DNA of 61,971 bases from an uncultured Methanobrevibacter sp. (GTDB taxonomy: Archaea; Methanobacteriota; Methanobacteria; Methanobacteriales; Methanobacteriaceae), in NCBI RefSeq assembly GCF_900314695.1, contig NZ_OMWD01000014.1, positions 1 to 61,971 on the forward strand, in the 5' to 3' direction. The position numbers and the translations under genes are program-made. Positions 51,567 through 59,823 of this stretch are shown piece by piece (position 1 is the stretch's first letter; the number at the start of each line of letters is the position of its first letter). The notes under the pieces were generated by a model. The model was not told where the DNA came from. It did not search any database and was given only the letters and a program-made list of their open reading frames with translations.

Positions 51567-53808
51567 TTTTAATTTTTACATTCTTTTTAACAGTGTCTTT
51601 TAGGTATGTTGCCTGATAGATTACCTTTTTGCCGACTTTAAGCTTTTTCAAGACATTTGATTTGAGAGTGTATTTGGCAACCCCTTTGGAATTTGTTTTG
51701 GCTTTGTAGGTTTTGCCATTGAACTTAAAGAGCACTGTTTTCTTATTAAGATATTTGCCATTGACTTTTGCCAGGCTTGCAGTCAAGACAAGTTTTTTAG
51801 CGGATTTTTTGACAGTAACTGATTTGAGACTTATCAAATGTTTTACAACAACATTATTCTTGACATTTACCCCATTATACTGAACTTTAATGGTATGTGT
51901 ACCTACTTTAAAGTTTTTGTCAATTTTAATTTTGACAAAACCATCTTTATCTGTTTTAATGCTTTTCATTTTATTGTCAATGTAAACCTCAACATTTTTT
52001 CCTCCAATTTCAGGATTTCCATCATCTCCAATAATCCTGACTTTATAATCAGCATTGCTAGCATAGCATACCTTTAAATTCTTGTTGTTTACAATGCGCT
52101 TTACGATTTTCAATATTCTTGTGGAATTGCCTGCAATTTCAGATGAAACATATACTTCATATGTTCCCACATTTAAGTTTAGCTTGATATCCGCAATGCC
52201 ATCATCATCAGTGATTGCATAATACTGGTTTGACATGATTTTAAATGAAAGCAATTTGTTTGAAATGCCGTTTCCATCCTCGTCAGTCAATTTGATTTGA
52301 TAGTCATAGCCACTGTTTTGAGCACGTGTCATGTCATATGCATTGAGCAATGCTGATTTGACATGAATGTTGATTTTAGTTTTATTGGACACATAATTGT
52401 CATCACCACTGTAAGTTATTTTAGCCGAATGATTGCCTGATTCCAATTTCGGAAGAACAATCAAGCATCTTCCATTGTACAGTGAAGAGGAGTATATATT
52501 TTCACCGATTTTAACATCAATTGTTCCGGTCGCATTTTCTGGAAGAACAATTGAAATCTCTGCATTTTCATCACAGGCAATGTCTATGTCACCGACATCT
52601 AAAGAAATATTTTGCTTGCCTGTGACATTCTTGCTTTCATTGTCAAGAATTTCCATTAAGATTCCATCCCTTACTCCATTCTTACACACATGCAGCTTTG
52701 TTGCATTGAAATAATGAGCAATTGTTTTTGTAATGATCAATCCAGGTACAAAAGTATTAATCCTTTCAGCCTTAACATTTAATATCTTTAGATAGTTTTC
52801 CTGTGTTGGCTGGTTGAATTCCCCCAATAAATCATCCAGCATTGAAACTGGAATATATTCCGCATCATCATCAATCCATCCAAGATATAATAACACCTTT
52901 TTAATTGTTTTAACTGATCCCCCAATACCAAACAAATCATTTCTTTGAGTATCATTAGTTACAACAAGTTTTTTGAGCTCTGACAATACCCTATTTTCTA
53001 TTTCATTGACTTCAGTGGCATTTGGAAACAGTCCACTGACATACTCCAAGTAACATGAGCTTACGCCTATAGGCATACTTTCAGAAGTTATTACAGTTTT
53101 ATTTATGAAATCAATCACTTCACAGCTTCCCCCACCCAAATCAATTACAATACCATTATAGGTTGTTAAATCCGTGTCTTTTACAGAGTTAAAACTTGTT
53201 TTTGCCTCTTTTTCACCACTTAACAATATAATATCCAATCCAACTTTCTTTTTAACTGTTGCAATTACTTCTGCACTATTGTCAATCTTTCTTAAACTGG
53301 CTGTTGCAAATACAAATTTTGTTTTTACTTTAACCAAGTCCATAACATCATTAAAATCCTTTAGGACAGATACCAATTCATCGATTCCTTTTTTCGTTAG
53401 ATTGTTATTTTCAACATAAATGGCAGTTACTGATTTTTCAGACAATGAAAACACTGATTTAGGTTTTCCACTATCTTTAATTTTATATATGTCTAATTCC
53501 ATGGAATTTGCACCTATATCAACAATGCCATACAATGGAGATTCACTTTTAAGTGCAGAATCATCACTTTTTTCCAAAACAACATTATTTTCAGCACAAG
53601 ACATATTTAAAACATTTTCATAGTGAGAATCTTTTGACAACTCCTCCTGAGAAATCGTTAAATTATCATCCATATCACTTATTACATCAACATTTTGATT
53701 TTCTACACCAACAACATCAACTGTAACATTATCCTCAGCATTAACAGCCGAAATTGCAAATAAAGAAATAAGAACTATTGCCAGTACCATCAATTTCCTG
53801 TCTGTCAA
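51562..53808 (-). CDS. secreted Ppx/GppA phosphatase-domain protein with Ig-like repeats
   Basis: A 748-residue fusion. Signal peptide: TDRKLMVLAIVLISLFAISA, then VNAED. Residues about 88-392 form a full Ppx/GppA domain: YGIVDIGANSMELDIYKI (phosphate 1), VFATASLRKIDNSAEVI, ILLSGEKEAKTSF, VIDLGGGSCEVIDF (phosphate 2), FGIGGSVKTIKKVL and VCKNGVRDGILMEIL. This family hydrolyses polyphosphate or pppGpp and is normally cytoplasmic. Three Ig-like domains (about 400-660) and the Lys-rich C-terminal module shared with the adhesin at 47367 follow, with no membrane helix. So the enzyme domain appears to be displayed outside the cell; whether it is active or only binds polyphosphate is open. The start is TTG (53806-53808) with GAGGGGG upstream; the later ATG would remove the basic part of the signal peptide. 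Confidence 0.82.
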   Translation of the reverse strand: MTDRKLMVLAIVLISLFAISAVNAEDNVTVDVVGVENQNVDVISDMDDNLTISQEELSKDSHYENVLNMSCAENNVVLEKSDDSALKSESPLYGIVDIGANSMELDIYKIKDSGKPKSVFSLSEKSVTAIYVENNNLTKKGIDELVSVLKDFNDVMDLVKVKTKFVFATASLRKIDNSAEVIATVKKKVGLDIILLSGEKEAKTSFNSVKDTDLTTYNGIVIDLGGGSCEVIDFINKTVITSESMPIGVSSCYLEYVSGLFPNATEVNEIENRVLSELKKLVVTNDTQRNDLFGIGGSVKTIKKVLLYLGWIDDDAEYIPVSMLDDLLGEFNQPTQENYLKILNVKAERINTFVPGLIITKTIAHYFNATKLHVCKNGVRDGILMEILDNESKNVTGKQNISLDVGDIDIACDENAEISIVLPENATGTIDVKIGENIYSSSLYNGRCLIVLPKLESGNHSAKITYSGDDNYVSNKTKINIHVKSALLNAYDMTRAQNSGYDYQIKLTDEDGNGISNKLLSFKIMSNQYYAITDDDGIADIKLNLNVGTYEVYVSSEIAGNSTRILKIVKRIVNNKNLKVCYASNADYKVRIIGDDGNPEIGGKNVEVYIDNKMKSIKTDKDGFVKIKIDKNFKVGTHTIKVQYNGVNVKNNVVVKHLISLKSVTVKKSAKKLVLTASLAKVNGKYLNKKTVLFKFNGKTYKAKTNSKGVAKYTLKSNVLKKLKVGKKVIYQATYLKDTVKKNVKIKK

Positions 53809-54123
53809 AACTTTTTCCCCCTCAAAAAAGTATTTTTAACTAATAATATTTCTATACAAATTATATATAAATAATTATTGAAATGAAAAATATATGAACA
53901 AACAATAGTTTTCTGTTAATAAAATATATACCTGTTAGAATTGATGACATCACAAAATAAAAAGAAAGATATTTCAAAAAAAAATTAATTACATAAATTA
54001 TCTTAAAAAAGATACCAAATTAAAAAAAATACCAAAATACTTAACTTTTATATAATATTATTTAAAAATTAAATATAACTTTTAACACAGTTAAAGTTTT
54101 AAAAATTCAAGAGGTAAAAAGGA
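53809..54123 (+). promoter_or_regulatory. divergent promoter region before the peroxidase gene
   Basis: AT-rich 315-base region without ORFs. The TATA box TTTTATATAA (54046-54055) serves the peroxidase gene. Upstream of it ATACCAAA occurs twice in direct orientation, at 54012-54019 and 54029-54036, 17 bases apart; a regulatory role is possible but unproven. AGAGG lies 7 bases before the ATG. Confidence 0.45.
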
Positions 54124-54663
54124 ATGTCAATCTATGATTTTGAAGTGAAAGATGGAGAAGGAAATATGGTTTCACTCTCCGAATTCAAAGACAAAGTACT
54201 TTTAATTGTAAATTCTGCAACAAAATGTGGTTTTACTCCACAATACACAGAATTAAATGAAATTTATGCTGAATTTAAAGATGAAGGTTTTGAAATCCTA
54301 GATTTCCCATGCAACCAATTCGGAAATCAGGCCCCAGGTTCAACCGAAGAAATTACAGAGGTATGCCGCAACAAATGGTTAGTGCCATATCAAATCTTTG
54401 ATAAAATTGATGTAAATGGTGAAAATGCAGACCCATTATTTGAATACATAAAAAATGAACAACCATTTACCGATATTAAAGGTAAGGGTGCAACTGCATT
54501 GAAATTAATGTTGAAAGCGAAAGACAGACATTATAAAGACAATAACGACATCAAATGGAATTTCACCAAATTTTTAGTGGACAGGGAAGGTAATGTCGTT
54601 CGAAGATTTGAGCCAACCGAAAGTTTAGATAATGTTAGAAAAGCAATTGCGGATTTAATTTAA
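54124..54663 (+). CDS. glutathione peroxidase-like thiol peroxidase
   Basis: A 179-residue thioredoxin-fold peroxidase. The catalytic set is visible: Cys in VNSATKCGFTPQY (about residue 38), Gln in DFPCNQFGNQAPG, and Trp-Asn in IKWNFTKFLVDREG. A second Cys (FPCNQ) could serve as resolving residue. Methanogens lack glutathione, so electrons most likely come from thioredoxin; a thioredoxin reductase gene lies 33 bases downstream. It detoxifies hydrogen peroxide or organic peroxides in the cytoplasm. Gpx genes are uncommon in archaea, so transfer from gut bacteria is plausible. Confidence 0.88.
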   Translation: MSIYDFEVKDGEGNMVSLSEFKDKVLLIVNSATKCGFTPQYTELNEIYAEFKDEGFEILDFPCNQFGNQAPGSTEEITEVCRNKWLVPYQIFDKIDVNGENADPLFEYIKNEQPFTDIKGKGATALKLMLKAKDRHYKDNNDIKWNFTKFLVDREGNVVRRFEPTESLDNVRKAIADLI

Positions 54664-54680
54664 AATTAAATCCCCATTTT
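54651..54680 (+). terminator. weak terminator or attenuator between the peroxidase and reductase genes
   Basis: A 9-bp stem (54651-54659 with 54665-54673) covers the peroxidase stop codon and is followed by only five T residues. It may reduce read-through into the thioredoxin reductase gene. Confidence 0.45.
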
Positions 54681-54696
54681 TCAAAGAGGAAGCAAT

Positions 54697-55617
54697 ATGG
54701 AAGAGTATGACATCATCATAATCGGTGCAGGCCCAGGAGGCCTTACCGCAGGGATTTATGCAGGCCGTCAGGGAACACGAAACTTAATAATTGACCGTGA
54801 TCTTGCAGGTGGAATTGGTCGTGAAGTTCCAGAAATGGAAAATTATCCTGGTTTTGACAACATTTCAGGGTTAGAATTAATCGAAAAAATGAAATCCCAG
54901 GCAACTAAAAACTGCGAGTTGCATGAAATGGAAGAGGTAACAGACATTGTTAAAACACAAGACAAATATCGGTTCACAGTCAAAACCAACAAAAGTGAAT
55001 ATGCCTCAAAAAGCATTATTCTTGCAACAGGCAGTTCCCACAGACATTTGGATGTAAATGGCGAAGAGGAATTTAAAGGCAAAGGTGTGAGTTATTGTGC
55101 AACCTGTGACGGATTTTTCTTTGCCGGACGTGACATCATCATGGTAGGTGGAGGAAACAGTGCCCTTCAGGAAGCGATTTATCTTAAAAATCTTGGAGCG
55201 AATGTTACATTGGTTCACAGAAGAGATGAATTCAGAGCGCAAAAACACCTGCAGGACATGATAAAAAAAGAAGGCATTCCAACCATACTCAATGCAACCG
55301 TTGAAGAAATCAAAGGAAACATGCTTGTTGAATCAGTTATCTTGAAAGACACAAAAACAGGAGAACTCCAGGAATTGCCGGTGAATGGTATTTTCATTAG
55401 TGTAGGATACATTCCTCACACAGAACTTGCCGAACAGTTAAACGTTGATTTAGATGAATCCGGCCACATTATCATTGATAAAGAGCAAAAAACCAATATA
55501 GATTATGTTTATGCAATTGGTGATGTGTGCGTTGGGCTAAAGCAGTGGGTAGTTGCATGCGGTGAAGGTGCAGTGGCTGCAACTTCAGCATACACTGACA
55601 TCAAACAAGACAGCTAA
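54697..55617 (+). CDS. trxB: thioredoxin-disulfide reductase
   Basis: A 306-residue flavoprotein of the TrxB family. FAD-binding IIIGAGPGGLTAGIYAGRQG comes first, then the redox pair SYCATCDGFFFAGRD (about residue 135). The second nucleotide-binding motif is MVGGGNSALQEAIYL, followed by HRRDEFRAQ. YAIGDVCVGLKQWVVACGEG closes the FAD site. It reduces thioredoxin, which probably feeds the peroxidase upstream. HRRDEF fits NADPH-type reductases, but some methanogen enzymes use F420H2, so the electron donor is not certain. Confidence 0.9.
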   Translation: MEEYDIIIIGAGPGGLTAGIYAGRQGTRNLIIDRDLAGGIGREVPEMENYPGFDNISGLELIEKMKSQATKNCELHEMEEVTDIVKTQDKYRFTVKTNKSEYASKSIILATGSSHRHLDVNGEEEFKGKGVSYCATCDGFFFAGRDIIMVGGGNSALQEAIYLKNLGANVTLVHRRDEFRAQKHLQDMIKKEGIPTILNATVEEIKGNMLVESVILKDTKTGELQELPVNGIFISVGYIPHTELAEQLNVDLDESGHIIIDKEQKTNIDYVYAIGDVCVGLKQWVVACGEGAVAATSAYTDIKQDS

Positions 55618-55757
55618 TATCTTTCGGACAAATATACGTATATAAAAAATGCAATTAGCACTACAACTATAACAGGCAATAACCACATAAACAGTTTAAA
55701 CAATATTACTGCTACGAAAATAGCGATTATAATTAATATCAAATCTTTTAATTCCAT
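55614..55757 (-). CDS. 47-residue two-helix membrane protein
   Basis: A small leftward ORF beginning MELKDLILIIIAIFVAVILF and ending IYVYLSERY. It forms two hydrophobic segments split around K-L-F-M-W-L-L-P. It converges on trxB and overlaps its last four bases. A TATA-like TTTATATATGATAG lies some 25-40 bases upstream of the ATG, fitting a short leader or leaderless transcript; no ribosome site is seen. The family is not recognised. The strongly hydrophobic composition with charged ends makes it likely to be real. Confidence 0.6.
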   Translation of the reverse strand: MELKDLILIIIAIFVAVILFKLFMWLLPVIVVVLIAFFIYVYLSERY

Positions 55758-55896
55758 GTAATTCAAATATATATACTATCATATATAAATTTAAGGAATT
55801 GAAAGAACTTTTTTTTAATTTTTTTAATATCCTTTGAAAAACTATAATAAATAAAAAAACTAAAAATAATATCATTATATTTTCATGGAGTATAAA

Positions 55897-56457
55897 ATGA
55901 CAATTTTAGTTATTAACAATAAAGGACAATACAATCATAGAATCCAAAGAAGTTTGCAGTATCTCAACATTCCATCAAAATTAGTTTCAAATGACTTGAG
56001 TATTGAAGAAATTGAAGCTGAAAATCCGATTGGATTGATTTTAGGTGGAGGACCATCACTTGAAGGTGCAGGCATGAGCGAAGAATATATAAAACACTTC
56101 GACATTCCAATTTTGGGAATATGTCTTGGTCACCAATTGATTGCAAAAGCATATGGAGGAGATGTTGAAACTTCAGATACTGAAAGTTATGCTCAAGTGA
56201 AAATTAATATCAATAATGATGAAAACTTATTTAAAGAATTGGCACCTGAAATGGATGTTTGGTCATCACACAAGGATGAAGTGAAAACAATCCCTGAAGA
56301 TTTTGAAATCCTTGCAAGTTCAAATCTATGTGATGTGGAATCATTTAAACATAAGGATAAGGATGTTTACGGAATTCAATTCCATCCTGAAGTGCATCAT
56401 ACTCCAAAAGGTGAAATAATATTTAAAAACTTTTATGAAATATGTCAAAAGGTGTAA
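55897..56457 (+). CDS. guaAA: GMP synthase glutaminase subunit
   Basis: A 186-residue class I glutamine amidotransferase, the stand-alone glutaminase half of archaeal GMP synthase. The nucleophile Cys is in LGICLGHQLIAKAYGG (about residue 76), and the His-Glu pair is in GIQFHPEVHHTPKGE. It releases ammonia for the ATP-pyrophosphatase subunit encoded two genes downstream. The ATG at 55897 was chosen because GGAG lies 8 bases upstream; the ATG at 55885 overlaps that site. Confidence 0.9.
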   Translation: MTILVINNKGQYNHRIQRSLQYLNIPSKLVSNDLSIEEIEAENPIGLILGGGPSLEGAGMSEEYIKHFDIPILGICLGHQLIAKAYGGDVETSDTESYAQVKININNDENLFKELAPEMDVWSSHKDEVKTIPEDFEILASSNLCDVESFKHKDKDVYGIQFHPEVHHTPKGEIIFKNFYEICQKV

Positions 56458-56459
56458 TA

Positions 56460-56717
56460 ATGATTGATAATGCTGAAGACTTAGCTACAAAAGCACAGGA
56501 CAATAAGGCCGGTTTAAAAAGACAATATGTCAACATCCCAATAGGTGATGAAGAATATGGATTTAGAATCTCTGGAATCGGAGGCAAATCCGTCAAAATA
56601 GAAAAATTCATAAAATACGATGACATCATCGAAGCAATTGAATCCGGTAACGATAACGGTTTGGAAGCAATGATTAAACAAATCATTGAAGACTACGAAG
56701 AAGAAGATGAGGAATAA
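56460..56717 (+). CDS. small conserved-looking protein between the GMP synthase genes
   Basis: An 85-residue acidic soluble protein that I do not recognise. It begins MIDNAEDLATKAQDNKAGLK, has a central GDEEYGFRISGIGGKSVKIE segment, and ends with an acidic tail (EDYEEEDEE). It starts 2 bases after the guaAA stop and ends 1 base before the guaAB start, so it is tightly co-translated with both halves of GMP synthase. A role in linking or regulating the two subunits is a guess from position. AGGTG precedes the ATG by 5 bases, inside the end of guaAA. Confidence 0.7.
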   Translation: MIDNAEDLATKAQDNKAGLKRQYVNIPIGDEEYGFRISGIGGKSVKIEKFIKYDDIIEAIESGNDNGLEAMIKQIIEDYEEEDEE

Positions 56718-56718
56718 A

Positions 56719-57645
56719 ATGTTAAGCCCTAAAGAATTTATTGAAGATGCAGTTCAAAAGATTAAAGATCAAATCGGTGATGAAAAAGCAATTATTGCAT
56801 TATCCGGTGGTGTTGACAGTTCAGTTTGTTCCGTTCTTGTACAAGAAGCAATTGGAGATAATTTAACTGCAATTTTTGTTGACCATGGTCTTTTAAGAGC
56901 AGGTGAAGTTGAACAAGTAATCAACACCTTTAAAGACAGATTAAATTTCAAATTTGTTGATGCTTCAGATGAATTCATGGATGCTCTTGCAGGAGTGGAT
57001 GATCCTGAAGAAAAAAGAAAGATTATCGGAAAAGTATTTATTGATGTCTTTGAAAGGGAAGCTAAAAAGGCTGATGCAAAATACCTTGTTCAAGGAACCA
57101 TTGCACCTGACTGGATTGAAACCAAAGGCGAAATCAAATCTCACCACAACCTAGCTCTTCCAAGTGGAATGGTATTGGAATTATGTGAACCAATTCGTGA
57201 CTTATATAAAGATGAAGTTAGAGAAATCGGTGATGAATTAGACTTACCGGCTACAACAGTATACAGACAACCTTTCCCAGGACCAGGACTTGGTGTACGT
57301 GTCGTTGGAGCCCTTACAAGAGAAAATGTTGAAATATGCAGAAAAGCAAACAAAATTGTTTGCGATGAAATCGAAGCTGCAGGCATTGACAAGGATGTAT
57401 GGCAATACTTTGCAGTGCTAACTGACACTAAAGTTACAGGTGTTAAAGGAGATCAAAGAGACTTCGGATATCTCGTTATAGTTAGAGTAGTTAATTCAAT
57501 TGATGCTATGACTGCATCCGTTGCTGAACTTCCTTGGGAAGTCGTTCAAACCATTTCAAAAAGAATCACATCAGAGATTTCTGAAGTTACACACGTTGCA
57601 CTATCCGTTAGTGACAAACCACCTGCAACCATCGAATTCTGTTAA
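56719..57645 (+). CDS. guaAB: GMP synthase ATP-pyrophosphatase subunit
   Basis: A 308-residue subunit that adenylates XMP and replaces AMP with ammonia to form GMP. The PP-loop IALSGGVDSSVCSVL is near residue 25, and the dimerisation domain contains YRQPFPGPGLGVRVVGALTR. The protein ends in PPATIEFC, close to the family's usual PPATIEWE. Length fits the archaeal GuaAB. The ATG at 56719 has GAGG 7 bases upstream; the longer reading from 56686 would run inside the preceding gene. Confidence 0.92.
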   Translation: MLSPKEFIEDAVQKIKDQIGDEKAIIALSGGVDSSVCSVLVQEAIGDNLTAIFVDHGLLRAGEVEQVINTFKDRLNFKFVDASDEFMDALAGVDDPEEKRKIIGKVFIDVFEREAKKADAKYLVQGTIAPDWIETKGEIKSHHNLALPSGMVLELCEPIRDLYKDEVREIGDELDLPATTVYRQPFPGPGLGVRVVGALTRENVEICRKANKIVCDEIEAAGIDKDVWQYFAVLTDTKVTGVKGDQRDFGYLVIVRVVNSIDAMTASVAELPWEVVQTISKRITSEISEVTHVALSVSDKPPATIEFC

Positions 57646-57679
57646 ATACTATTTTAATCAATAGTATTTTATTTTTTTA
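57644..57679 (+). terminator. terminator of the GMP synthase operon
   Basis: A perfect 10-bp stem, AAATACTATT (57644-57653) and AATAGTATTT (57660-57669), with a 6-base loop is followed by a T run (57670-57679). The stop TAA (57643-57645) overlaps the stem. Confidence 0.75.
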
Positions 57680-57694
57680 CTTTTTTTAGAAAAC

Positions 57695-58864
57695 ATGAAA
57701 ACCACAAAAAATGCTTATCTTGCCAAATTAACAGAACAAATTCAAATGAAGTCTGTTAAAGTCGGAAAAAATTTAGAAGGAACCACACCCCCATCAGTTT
57801 TTATTGGAAGATGGTCATATCCTAAAGTCTATGCCGGACCTATGATGAGTTCCCAAATGGGCGATACTCATATTATGGACTCTCCCGAAGAATGGATCGG
57901 ACAAAACAAGACCCAGAATGAAATTATAGATTATAGAATGAGTCTTGTACGAGGAAAACAGCTGATAAAGATTGATGATTTGGAAAATCCTTTTGTTGAA
58001 AAGCTTCAAGACATTTCACTTGCATCCAAAACAATTGATAGTGAAGCCACATTCGGACGTCGACCGACAGGATCATTACTTACAGAAGATAGTATGCCCC
58101 ATGGACCCAGTGCAGTTATAGAAAAATTTGACATTGATGCTGTTAGATGGGATAAACAATTGGAAAAAACATTTTATGATACTGATTTAAAAGCAACAGA
58201 AGCTGTTTTAAATCTACATAACAAGGAAGTTCCATTCTCAGCTATGCAAAAAGCATTTTCAGTTGGTGCAATTGGTACAAAAAATAAAAGAAAACTTGTT
58301 CCAACCAGATGGTCTATTACTGCATGTGATTCAACATTAGCAGATGAATTTTTAAAAGAAGTTAGAAAATTCGAAAAACTGGATACATATAGAGTTTTTG
58401 AATTTGGAGCACTTAATAATTATTATATTATAATTTTAACACCTACAGAATGGCAATATGAATGGTATGAAGCATTTATAAAACTAATGAAAAATGAAGA
58501 ATTAATATTTTCAGATTATGAAACCAATGGAGGTAAAAAAGAATATTCCTGCGTTGGCGGGTGTTATTATACTGCAAAAATGGCAGTCCTTGACTATCTC
58601 TTAAAAATTAAAAAACAATCAGGATTGATAATTTTAAGAGAAGCATATGATGGATATGTACCATTAGGAGTATTTAATGTAAGAGAAAATATAAAAGAAG
58701 CAATGTTAAGACCTTACTTAGAATTTGAAACATTGGAAGATTGTTTAAAGTATTCTGGAGAAAAATTAAGGATTCCTATTCGCAGATATGTTAAGCAGGG
58801 AACATTGCTAAATGAAATGCTTCACACAAAGCAAACCACCCTTGATATGTACTTCAAAAAGTGA
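57695..58864 (+). CDS. nreA: NreA-family archaeal DNA repair protein with PCNA-binding tail
   Basis: A 389-residue protein of the archaeal Nre family (DUF650 then DUF651). PSVFIGRWSYPKVYAGPM near residue 30 is the family hallmark, followed by TFGRRPTGSLLTEDSMPHGP. The C-terminal part has FGALNNYYIIILTP and GGCYYTAKMAVLDYL. The last residues KQTTLDMYFKK form a PIP box (Q-x-x-L-x-x-Y-F) for binding the PCNA clamp. NreA acts in repair of alkylated or mitomycin-damaged DNA in Haloferax. No N-terminal zinc motif is seen, so it is of NreA rather than NreB type. It begins 50 bases after the guaAB stop. Confidence 0.85.
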   Translation: MKTTKNAYLAKLTEQIQMKSVKVGKNLEGTTPPSVFIGRWSYPKVYAGPMMSSQMGDTHIMDSPEEWIGQNKTQNEIIDYRMSLVRGKQLIKIDDLENPFVEKLQDISLASKTIDSEATFGRRPTGSLLTEDSMPHGPSAVIEKFDIDAVRWDKQLEKTFYDTDLKATEAVLNLHNKEVPFSAMQKAFSVGAIGTKNKRKLVPTRWSITACDSTLADEFLKEVRKFEKLDTYRVFEFGALNNYYIIILTPTEWQYEWYEAFIKLMKNEELIFSDYETNGGKKEYSCVGGCYYTAKMAVLDYLLKIKKQSGLIILREAYDGYVPLGVFNVRENIKEAMLRPYLEFETLEDCLKYSGEKLRIPIRRYVKQGTLLNEMLHTKQTTLDMYFKK

Positions 58865-58869
58865 GTGAT

Positions 58870-59823
58870 ATGTTTAAGTTTAAAACCCCCTCTAATAAAA
58901 CGTTAGAAACAATGTCTGAAATTGCAAAAGGAAATCTTAATGATGACTTTGAAACAAAAGCGATAAACAAGATTCAGAATTTGACAGACCATGAGAATGT
59001 TAAAATCACATCAAGCGGAAACAACAGCATTTTCATTGCACTTTCAGCAGTTGAGGGAGATATTATTGTGCCAGACCAAGGAGGATGGCACGGTTTTAAG
59101 CAGATTGCAAAATTCTTAGGAAAAAACATCAAAACGCTGAAAACAGATTTGGGAATTATAAATCCAAAATATTTAGATGAAATGGACATTGAAAAGGATT
59201 CTGCATTAATATACACAAGTTTTGCAGGTTACTGCGCTGAACAAGACACCAAAAGCATTTCAAAATATTGCAGTGCCAATGACATTTTAAGTATTGAGGA
59301 TGCATCGGCAGGAATAGGGGACAGAAAGAATAATCTTGGAAATGGAAAGTATTCAGACATAATCATCGCATCAACAGGTTCTCCAAAAATGATTAATGTG
59401 GGAAGCGGAGGATTCATAAGTACAGACAATACAGAAATCTTTGAAAGAACAAAACTTCCTCAAAAATTAAGCAAAACATCACAAATTGTATGTGGAGGTA
59501 TATGTTGCGAACTTGAAAATGTTGATGAAAAACTTGAAGTTACATTTAATGCAACAAAGCATCTAAAAAACAACATACCTAACACAACCCATCCAAATAA
59601 AAGAGGCGTTAATGTAATTATACATCATGATAATGCAAAAGAAATAAGTTGGAATTTAAGAAAGTCACTGCCTATTGACAAAAGCGGATTTATTACCACT
59701 TGCCCAAACTACAACAGAATAAAACAGAAGGCAATTGCAGTTGAAATTAAAAACCTGGCATATGACTGCCTTGAAAAAGAATATCTTGATAAAATAATTG
59801 AAGAAATTAATAATCAACTGTAA
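58870..59823 (+). CDS. DegT/DnrJ-like PLP-dependent enzyme
   Basis: A 317-residue protein with the layout of fold-type I PLP enzymes of the DegT/DnrJ/EryC1/StrS group. NVKITSSGNNSIFIALSAVE binds phosphate, ALIYTSFAGYCAEQD follows, and LSIEDASAGIGD holds the Asp that pairs with the pyridine nitrogen. STGSPKMINVGSGGFIST contains the Lys expected to bind PLP. It is shorter than typical members (about 370 residues). The substrate is unknown; candidates include sugar aminotransfer and cysteine-related chemistry. The ATG at 58870 lies 5 bases after the nreA stop; a GTG at 58861 would overlap nreA by four. Confidence 0.7.
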   Translation: MFKFKTPSNKTLETMSEIAKGNLNDDFETKAINKIQNLTDHENVKITSSGNNSIFIALSAVEGDIIVPDQGGWHGFKQIAKFLGKNIKTLKTDLGIINPKYLDEMDIEKDSALIYTSFAGYCAEQDTKSISKYCSANDILSIEDASAGIGDRKNNLGNGKYSDIIIASTGSPKMINVGSGGFISTDNTEIFERTKLPQKLSKTSQIVCGGICCELENVDEKLEVTFNATKHLKNNIPNTTHPNKRGVNVIIHHDNAKEISWNLRKSLPIDKSGFITTCPNYNRIKQKAIAVEIKNLAYDCLEKEYLDKIIEEINNQL

